Positions 58,191 to 64,000 of a stretch of DNA of 64,000 nt are shown in pieces. Made by a program: the position numbers and the translations under genes. The notes under the pieces are model-generated. The model searched no databases, was not told the origin of the DNA, and saw nothing but the letters and a program-made list of their open reading frames with translations. Numbering within the stretch: the stretch's first letter is position 1; each line of letters begins with the position of its first letter. This DNA comes from Hydrogenophaga crassostreae (lineage in GTDB: Bacteria > Pseudomonadota > Gammaproteobacteria > Burkholderiales > Burkholderiaceae_C). The DNA is taken from the NCBI RefSeq assembly GCF_001761385.1, contig NZ_CP017476.1, positions 1,849,501 through 1,913,500 of the forward strand, written 5' to 3'.

Positions 58191-60905
58191 GTGAATACGC
58201 CTGTTTCTCCCAAGTCCAACCTTGCCACCAACCATCCGCTGGATGAACTCACGGGCGGCGCGTTTTCGGCGCCTACCTCTGGTGAGAGGGCCGCGCGGGT
58301 GCGCGACTGGTTGGCCAAAGAACCCAGCCACGAGGAAATGAGCGAGGTGTTCAAGGAGTTGTCACAGCGCGACCGTGGGGCTGCCAAACCATTGAAGGAG
58401 AAGTTGGACGAGCACAAACGCCTGAAAGCACAAGAGGCCATTGCGGCCGACTGGGCTGCCAAAGCCCAGGGCCTGCTCGATCACCCGCGCCTCAATTTGG
58501 CGGATGCCATGGCTTGGCAGCGTGATGCTGCTCGGGCAGGCGCGCCTCTGTCTCGCGAGCCGCTGTCGAGCCTGAAGGCGTCCCTGGTTGAGCGGGTTAA
58601 AGCCATTGAAGATTTGCAGCACCGTGTGCAGGTGGAGCGCGAGTCGGCGGTGTTGATGGCACAACGTATCGAGGTGATGTCGACCAAACCCTGGCGGGAT
58701 GCACAGAAGTCTGCCCCCGCTTTGGGAGAGGATGTGGCCGCCTGGCAGTTGCAGGCCAGCACACTGAGTGACGACCCCCAATGGGCCAGCGTCGAACCCA
58801 AGTTCCCACCCATGCTGGAAGGGTCGCGCAGCCAGCTTCAGGTTGTCTGGGACGCATTTGAAGCAGCGTTGGCGCAAGCCGTGGCGGCGGAAAGCGATCC
58901 TCAGGCGCCGTTGCCGGCGGTCCCTGTTTGGGCCGATGAATTGCGTGTTGCACGCGGCGAGCCTGCTGCAGCCCTGGCGCAAAAATCCGAGCGCGATGGC
59001 AAGGCTTCCCAAGAGCACCGGGCCCAGGTTATGGCCGAATTCGAGCGAGCGATCGTGGTGCTGGAGCGGGAAGTGGCCGAAGGCCATGGCAAGGCCACGC
59101 CCAAGGCTGCGGCCGATGTGCGCAATGTGGTCAAAACCCACAGCCGCTTGATTGGCCCCGAGCAAGAGGCCCGTGCACACGCGGCACTCAAGGAGGCGGG
59201 CGACCTTGGCGACTGGCAACGCTGGCGCGCCGACCAATTGCGTGAAGAGCTGGTGGCAAAGGCTGAGGGTTTGCTGCAAGCGCCGGAAGGCCAGCGCCTG
59301 GGCGGTCGAAAAATGCAGGAAACGTTGCGAAACCTGCGCGACCAGTGGAAGACCACCGACCAGGGCGGATTGCCCAATCACGCCCTGTGGAAGCGCTTCG
59401 ATGAGGCCTGCACGGCGGCTCACAAGCTGGTTGAAACCTGGCTCGTTCAGGTGCGTCAGCAGGCGGATGAGCACAAAGCGCAGCGCATGGCGATCATTGA
59501 CGAACTCAAGGCCTGGACCCAAGCCCATGCGGACAATACCGACTGGAAATCCCAGGTTCGCGAGTTGCATGCGTTCTCTGAGCGTTGGCGTGGTGCGGGC
59601 CATTTGAGCGAAAAGGCGTTTGCCGAATTGCAGCCACTCTGGAAAACGGCCATGTCTGCCGCACATTCGGGGCTTGAGACGGCCCAGAAGCAAAGTGTTG
59701 AGCGGCGCCGCGCGCTGATTGAAGAGGCAACCGTCATGGGCGCTGCACCTCAGTTGCGCATCGATGCCGTCAAGGCTCTGCAGCAGCGTTGGCAAGCGGA
59801 AGCGCATGCCGTACCGCTGGATCGCAAACAAGAGCAAAAGCTTTGGGAAGCATTCCGCCAGCCCATTGATGAAGCGTTTTCTCGCAAGAGCAGTGAACGC
59901 GAGCGTGCCGCCACGGAACTCAATGAGCACGATCAGCGGGTGTTGGTGGCTTCGAAAGCCCTGGATGCTGCCACTGCAACCGAAGATGCCCAAGCTATTC
60001 GAGCGGCCATGGATGCACTGGACAGCGCACTGCGTGGTCAGGCCGAAGCCCGTGCCGCGACACCGGCTCCTGCTCCCGTTCCCGCGGCAGTGCCAGCAGC
60101 TGCCTCCGATGGCACACAGCCGGATGCACCCGGCGAACTGCAAAGTGAGCCTCAAGGCGATACGGCTGACGCACCTGTTGAAGGGCCTGCCGAGGGCGTT
60201 GTGACAGCTTCGCCTGAAGCCCCGCCAGCGCCCAAGCCAGCCCCGGTCAAAAAAGTGGTTGCCGTGCGTGGCGACGACCGTCCGGGTATGAAGAAGGCCG
60301 AGCCTGCGGGTCGCGATGATCGTCGGGGCAGTGGCCGCGATGCGCGCAATGGGCCTGGCGCTGGGCGCGGTGGCCCTGGCCGTGGTGGCGCCGAAAGTGG
60401 GCGTTGGGGTGACCGGCCGGACCGGGAGTCCCGTGGTCCCATGGCTCCCCGTCTGGGGGATACGGCTTTTCGGGCTCAACGCAATGCTGTGGAGCACGCC
60501 GAAGCGGCGCTGCGCAAGCTGGCAGCGCAGGCCCACGGCGAAGTCTTGACCCAGCTGTTCAAGGCCTGGGAAGAGCGTGATGTTGAGCAGTTGCCAACGG
60601 CGCAGGCTTTGGGTTCACGGGTGAATGCAGCAACGCGTGGCGCCTGGAGTCAAAGCCTGTCAGTCGCCCCTGGCAAGGCCTCGCCGGAGACCTTGTTGCG
60701 CCTGGAAATGGCCGCCGAAACGCCCACGCCTGCCGAGTTCCTGAGTGAGCGGCGCATGTTGCAACTGCAATTGCTCACCCGTCGCAACGATCCCGCGCCG
60801 GCTGAAACCTGGTCACAAGACGTGGCCAAGGTGTTGGCTGGTGGGTATGACGCGGCAGTGGCCAGGCGTTTGCAAACCGTGTTGAAGGTGTTGCTGAAGC
60901 GTTGA
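58191..60905 (+). CDS. DUF349 domain-containing protein
   Basis: 904 residues, nearly all helical. Repeated DUF349-type helices are recognisable by the pattern W(x)nLWxxFRxxxDxxF or similar (for example WEAFRQPIDEAFSRKSSE near 560, LWKRFDEACTAAHKLVE near 400). A Pro/Ala linker (about 620-700) and an Arg/Gly-rich segment (RRGSGRDARNGPGAGRGG) precede the C-terminal helical domain. Function unknown; DUF349 proteins resemble large structural or RNA-associated helical repeats. GTG at 58191. Divergent from the transglycosylase. Confidence 0.85.
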   Translation: MNTPVSPKSNLATNHPLDELTGGAFSAPTSGERAARVRDWLAKEPSHEEMSEVFKELSQRDRGAAKPLKEKLDEHKRLKAQEAIAADWAAKAQGLLDHPRLNLADAMAWQRDAARAGAPLSREPLSSLKASLVERVKAIEDLQHRVQVERESAVLMAQRIEVMSTKPWRDAQKSAPALGEDVAAWQLQASTLSDDPQWASVEPKFPPMLEGSRSQLQVVWDAFEAALAQAVAAESDPQAPLPAVPVWADELRVARGEPAAALAQKSERDGKASQEHRAQVMAEFERAIVVLEREVAEGHGKATPKAAADVRNVVKTHSRLIGPEQEARAHAALKEAGDLGDWQRWRADQLREELVAKAEGLLQAPEGQRLGGRKMQETLRNLRDQWKTTDQGGLPNHALWKRFDEACTAAHKLVETWLVQVRQQADEHKAQRMAIIDELKAWTQAHADNTDWKSQVRELHAFSERWRGAGHLSEKAFAELQPLWKTAMSAAHSGLETAQKQSVERRRALIEEATVMGAAPQLRIDAVKALQQRWQAEAHAVPLDRKQEQKLWEAFRQPIDEAFSRKSSERERAATELNEHDQRVLVASKALDAATATEDAQAIRAAMDALDSALRGQAEARAATPAPAPVPAAVPAAASDGTQPDAPGELQSEPQGDTADAPVEGPAEGVVTASPEAPPAPKPAPVKKVVAVRGDDRPGMKKAEPAGRDDRRGSGRDARNGPGAGRGGPGRGGAESGRWGDRPDRESRGPMAPRLGDTAFRAQRNAVEHAEAALRKLAAQAHGEVLTQLFKAWEERDVEQLPTAQALGSRVNAATRGAWSQSLSVAPGKASPETLLRLEMAAETPTPAEFLSERRMLQLQLLTRRNDPAPAETWSQDVAKVLAGGYDAAVARRLQTVLKVLLKR

Positions 60906-60932
60906 GCGCCTCATGCGAAGTGGCCCTGGACT

Positions 60933-61790
60933 TCACCTGTTCAGGGCTTCGGGTTTGAAGAAGCTGTCATAAAGCGCAAGGAGCGAGGGAAACTCCTGTT
61001 CAAAGCGCTGCCTGTTGACGAAGTATGCCTCGCAGGTCACCGCGAAAAACTCACCTGGCTGAGTCGCGCCATAGGCATCGAGCCACGGTTTGTCCGCCCC
61101 AAAGCGCTCCGACATGTTCAAAGCCTCTTTGAAGGCCTCAAAGGCGGTGTTCATGGTTGCCTGCCAGTGGGCTCTTGCTGGCGCGCCTTTCAGAGACCCC
61201 AGGCACGCATTGCTCCAGTCGGGGGCTCCATCTGCTGTTTGGCCCCGGGTCGTGCCGCGCATGTCCATTTTGTGGACAAACTCATGAATGACCACGTTGC
61301 TGCCAGCCTCGGCCGCCCATGGCGCGCGCGCGACTTCGGCCCAACTCAGCATCACCGGCCCGCCTTGCATGGCTTCGCCGGCAAGGGTTTCGCGGTAGTG
61401 GTGCACCACGCCGCTGGCATCGGTTACTTTGCGCTTGGCAACGGCAGCGTCGGGTTGCACGACGATGCCGACAAAGTCGTCATACCAATCGAGCGAATGC
61501 CATGGTTTGCTTTGAAGGTCGGGTTGCCCGGGGCCGGGCAGGTGCAACAGTGGCAGGCAGGCCTGAGCGGCGATGCTCAGCGCCATGGCATCGGTGACAA
61601 CCAGGTTGTGTGCACCGTAGAAGGCTTTCTCCAGCAGGAAGTGGCGACAGAGGCGCTCAAGCCGTTTGAGTTCGGGCATCGACAGGTTGCGCAAGAACGG
61701 CTGGGCTTCGACCGTGGCCCGCCACACGGGCTCAGGTAACGCGGGCATACGCCGCCAGCCACGCGGCAGCCATTGCTGCAATAGGTTCAT
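60933..61790 (-). CDS. mtfA: Zinc metallopeptidase MtfA (DgsA anti-repressor family)
   Basis: 285 residues. Zinc site in VVIHEFVHKMDM (HExxH) with the distal Glu expected in PGEFFAVTCEAYF. Blocks ERLCRHFLLEKAFYGAH and WYDDFVGIVVQPDA match the MtfA family, which in E. coli inactivates the Mlc repressor and has aminopeptidase activity. ATG 61790. Stands between lpxH and the convergent DUF349 gene. Confidence 0.92.
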   Translation of the reverse strand: MNLLQQWLPRGWRRMPALPEPVWRATVEAQPFLRNLSMPELKRLERLCRHFLLEKAFYGAHNLVVTDAMALSIAAQACLPLLHLPGPGQPDLQSKPWHSLDWYDDFVGIVVQPDAAVAKRKVTDASGVVHHYRETLAGEAMQGGPVMLSWAEVARAPWAAEAGSNVVIHEFVHKMDMRGTTRGQTADGAPDWSNACLGSLKGAPARAHWQATMNTAFEAFKEALNMSERFGADKPWLDAYGATQPGEFFAVTCEAYFVNRQRFEQEFPSLLALYDSFFKPEALNR

Positions 61791-61803
61791 GGTGCGCCGG
61801 TTT

Positions 61804-62613
61804 TCAAATGGCGATGCGGCGAAGCCCTTGCAAATCCCAGCGCAGCACCTCCGCACGGGGGGGGGTTGCGGAGGCATCCCAGTCGCTGAGAACCATTCGC
61901 TCCAATCCAGAGCCAAGGTCGTGGACGTCAGGGCGGTGGGTATGACCGTGAATCAAGACCGTGGCATTGACTGCATTGAGCCATTGGCGGGCGGCCGTGG
62001 AATCGACGTCGGCCCATGTAGCGGTGTCTTGCCCGCTGGCCATTTTTTTTGCTTCGCTTTGTTCACGCAACTGTCGTGTGATGGCCAGACGCTCTTTCAG
62101 CGGTCGCGAGAGAAACCGGGCTTGCCATTCGGGGCTGCGGACCATCGACCGAAAGGACTGGTATTCGGTGTCATCCAGGCACAGCGCGTCGCCATGGGTG
62201 AGCAGGCAGCGCTTGCCATGCATTTCAAGCAGCGTGGGATCGGCCAACTCGGACATGCCAGCGGCAGACATGGCATCAGATCCAAGCAGGAAGTCCCGGT
62301 TGCCATGCATGAAAAAGATGGGTCGATGGGTGCTGTGAGTCTTCAGCAGATCAACGCAAGTTTGGGCGAAATCACGGGCTTCAGAGGGCGCTTCAGCTTG
62401 AAGCAGATCATCGCCAGCCCATACCTCAAAAAAATCACCAAGGATGACCAATGCATCGGCGTGGGCGGTCAGCGGACGCTGCATGAAGGCACGCCAGCGC
62501 TCAAAGGTCGCGGGTTCGGCGCTCTGCAAATGAAGGTCGGAAATGAAATCGACCGCTTGCCACGGGGCGGGTGCGCGCCAGGGAGTCAAGCGGTCGACTG
62601 CGGTATCGGTCAT
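61804..62613 (-). CDS. lpxH: UDP-2,3-diacylglucosamine diphosphatase LpxH
   Basis: 269 residues. The calcineurin-like metallophosphoesterase motifs are FISDLHL, VILGDFFEVW, FFMHGNRDFLLG, LLTHGDALC and LIHGHTHRP. These are the metal-binding Asp, His and Asn set of LpxH. Hydrolyses UDP-2,3-diacylglucosamine to lipid X in lipid A synthesis at the inner membrane. ATG 62613. Follows the cytosolic cyclophilin by 25 bases. Confidence 0.95.
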   Translation of the reverse strand: MTDTAVDRLTPWRAPAPWQAVDFISDLHLQSAEPATFERWRAFMQRPLTAHADALVILGDFFEVWAGDDLLQAEAPSEARDFAQTCVDLLKTHSTHRPIFFMHGNRDFLLGSDAMSAAGMSELADPTLLEMHGKRCLLTHGDALCLDDTEYQSFRSMVRSPEWQARFLSRPLKERLAITRQLREQSEAKKMASGQDTATWADVDSTAARQWLNAVNATVLIHGHTHRPDVHDLGSGLERMVLSDWDASATPPRAEVLRWDLQGLRRIAI

Positions 62614-62638
62614 GCGTTCGGGGTCGATGACCCCAAGC

Positions 62639-63145
62639 TCAGATCGCGACGGCTTTTTCGATAACGACGTCTTCCATCGGCACGTCGTCATGGAAGCCTT
62701 TGCGGCCCGTGGCGACGCCTTCGATCTTCTTGACAATGTCGGTCCCGTCCACGACCTTGCCGAACACGGCGTAGCCCCAGCCCTGAGCGTTGGTGGCGGT
62801 GTGGTTCAGAAAGCCATTGTTTGCGACGTTGATGAAAAACTGGGCACTGGCCGAGTGGGGGTCACTCGTTCGGGCCATGGCCACAGTGTAGAGATCGTTC
62901 TTCAGGCCGTTGTTGGCTTCGTTTTGAATCGGGGGATCGGTGGGCTTTTGATTCATGCCCGGCTCGAATCCGCCGCCTTGCGCCATGAAGCCAGGTATCA
63001 CGCGGTGGAAAACGGTGTTGTTGTAGTGTCCCTTGTTGACATACGACAGGAAGTTGGCGGCCGACAGAGGTGCTTTTTCTGCGTCGAGTTCGAGGGTGAT
63101 GACGCCATGGTTGGCGATGTGCAGTTCAACTTTTGGGTTGGCCAT
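62639..63145 (-). CDS. ppiB: Peptidyl-prolyl cis-trans isomerase B (cytosolic cyclophilin)
   Basis: 168 residues, single cyclophilin domain without signal peptide. Active-site blocks FHRVIPGFMAQGGGF and ASAQFFINVANNGFLN are present; the second carries the Q-F/I pair of the proline pocket. Cytoplasmic prolyl isomerase. Lies 4 bases after its periplasmic paralogue, from which it probably arose by duplication. Confidence 0.95.
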   Translation of the reverse strand: MANPKVELHIANHGVITLELDAEKAPLSAANFLSYVNKGHYNNTVFHRVIPGFMAQGGGFEPGMNQKPTDPPIQNEANNGLKNDLYTVAMARTSDPHSASAQFFINVANNGFLNHTATNAQGWGYAVFGKVVDGTDIVKKIEGVATGRKGFHDDVPMEDVVIEKAVAI

Positions 63146-63149
63146 GGTG

Positions 63150-63773
63150 TTATTTCTCCAGAGTGGCTTTGAGGATGGTGACGGGTTGCATGGGCACGTT
63201 TTGATTCATGCCTTTGTTAGCGACTGGAACGGTTTTGATTTTGTCGACCACGCCCATGCCATCAACCACCTTGCCGAATACGGCGTAGCCGTGGCCATCA
63301 GGACTCGGTGCGTTGAGCGCATCGTTGTCGACTACATTGATAAAGAACTGGGCGGTAGCCGAGTTGGGGTTGGCGGTCCGGGCCATGGCAACGGTGCCTT
63401 TGTTGTTCTTCAGGCCATTGCTGGCTTCCAGAGGAATGGGGCCTCGGGTCGCTTTTTGCTTCATGTCAGCGTCAAAACCGCCACCCTGGATCATGAAGTT
63501 GTTTATCACCCGATGGAATACCGTGCCGTCGTAGTGTTTGTCTTGTACATATTGGACAAAATTTTCTACTGACTTGGGTGCTTTGGTCGCGTCGAGTTCG
63601 AGCACGATATCGCCCATTGACGTGGTCAGGCGCACCCTGGGCTGGGTTGCGCTGTCGGCGGCTTGGGCCGCAAACGGCAGGGCGCAGGCTGTCAAACCGG
63701 CGAGCAGCACGGCACCAAGGTGGCGGCGCACGAGCGAGCCTATCGGGGCTTGTTTTGCAAGGGTTTTGGGCAT
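63150..63773 (-). CDS. Periplasmic cyclophilin-type peptidyl-prolyl isomerase
   Basis: 207 residues with signal peptide (LGAVLLAGLTACALPFAAQAA, cleavage near AQA). The cyclophilin domain keeps VFHRVINNFMIQGGGF and NSATAQFFINVVDN. Periplasmic counterpart of the adjacent PpiB. ATG 63773 overlaps the stop of the upstream partial gene (ATGA), and 4 bases separate it from ppiB. Confidence 0.93.
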   Translation of the reverse strand: MPKTLAKQAPIGSLVRRHLGAVLLAGLTACALPFAAQAADSATQPRVRLTTSMGDIVLELDATKAPKSVENFVQYVQDKHYDGTVFHRVINNFMIQGGGFDADMKQKATRGPIPLEASNGLKNNKGTVAMARTANPNSATAQFFINVVDNDALNAPSPDGHGYAVFGKVVDGMGVVDKIKTVPVANKGMNQNVPMQPVTILKATLEK

Positions 63774-64000
63774 CAAACCGTTCCTTCGTTGAAAATTTTC
63801 CATTCGTTGCCTTCCAGCATCCAGTATTGGCGCTTGGTCATGCCACGGGTTTTGCCCACGGGAACTTCACCAAACGTCACGACCATGGTGTCGTCCTTGT
63901 CGCGCCAGTTCAGGACCGAGAGGTCTTTGAGTTCGAGGTCTCGTGATCCCAGTGTGCGCACCTCCCCCTCGATCTGTGGCCACCATTCGGCCAGCTTCTG
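63773..64000 (-). CDS. C-terminus of an NTF2-like protein, possibly L,D-transpeptidase family (5' truncated)
   Basis: The frame is open to the window edge and the GTG at 63961 is internal: upstream residues read QKLAEWWPQIEGEVRTLGS. The visible 75 residues look like the last strands of an NTF2-like domain (MVVTFGEVPVGKTRGMTKRQYWMLEGNEWKIFNEG). Such domains occur at the C-terminus of some Burkholderiales L,D-transpeptidases encoded near cyclophilins, but the catalytic part is outside the window. Confidence 0.5.
   Translation of the reverse strand, partial: QKLAEWWPQIEGEVRTLGSRDLELKDLSVLNWRDKDDTMVVTFGEVPVGKTRGMTKRQYWMLEGNEWKIFNEGTV

Noticed and set aside
58362..60536. A 724-codon minus-strand frame opposite the DUF349 gene
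   Set aside because: Composition is an artefact of the Ala/Glu-rich sense gene; no ribosome site or family features.

Overview
The window is GC-rich, tightly packed DNA with many 4-bp ATGA/GTGA/TTGA stop-start overlaps. Several housekeeping blocks suggest a betaproteobacterium of the Burkholderiales, probably Comamonadaceae: ribD-ribE-ribBA-ribH-nusB, ybgC-tolQRA, a pilV/W/X/Y1/E minor-pilin operon, glyA-nrdR and a DUF349 protein. This assignment rests on gene content and protein sequence, not on a marker gene.

Bases 1-28658 hold a large pigment/lipid pathway that I read as an aryl polyene (APE) plus dialkylresorcinol (DAR) hybrid cluster. It resembles flexirubin of Bacteroidetes and the xanthomonadin-DAR hybrid (arcuflavin) reported from Azoarcus sp. 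BH72. The first operon (1-11364, +) begins inside a ketosynthase and runs through an ACP, an AMP-ligase, a hotdog dehydratase, an LpxL-like acyltransferase, a LolA-like protein, an MMPL exporter, an alpha/beta hydrolase and a NodB-type deacetylase. It ends with the polyene core: ketosynthase, chain-length factor, dehydratase and ketoreductase (apeO-C-P-Q-like). The second operon (11645-19933, +) starts with darA-darB and continues with a small HTH-like protein, a BtrH-type acyltransferase, an ABC transporter, an ACP, a ketosynthase lacking one catalytic His, a ketosynthase-like fragment and a membrane methyltransferase. A convergent minus-strand operon (27390 to 20637) carries two flavin-dependent halogenase-like enzymes, a MipA/OmpV protein, an acyltransferase, a GT2 glycosyltransferase and a CPA2 antiporter. 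Divergent from it lie a third ACP and a small membrane protein. The inferred product is an outer-membrane aryl polyene, possibly halogenated and methylated, esterified to a dialkylresorcinol.

From 28730 the window is mostly core genome: dnaE, an orphan CHASE4 hybrid histidine kinase, a candidate small RNA with a terminator, a SulP transporter with a tandem Usp protein, then (minus strand) ybgC-tolQRA, an aminotransferase and nusB. The riboflavin genes ribD/E/BA/H follow, and ribD is overlapped by the last gene of the minor-pilin operon (54259 to 45882, minus).

The right end holds nrdR and glyA, a soluble lytic transglycosylase, an AT-richer intergenic stretch, a large DUF349 protein, mtfA, lpxH, two cyclophilins and the C-terminus of an NTF2-like protein. 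The glyA leader contains a convincing ZTP (pfl) riboswitch with a long insertion. I saw no tRNA, rRNA, CRISPR array or insertion sequence.
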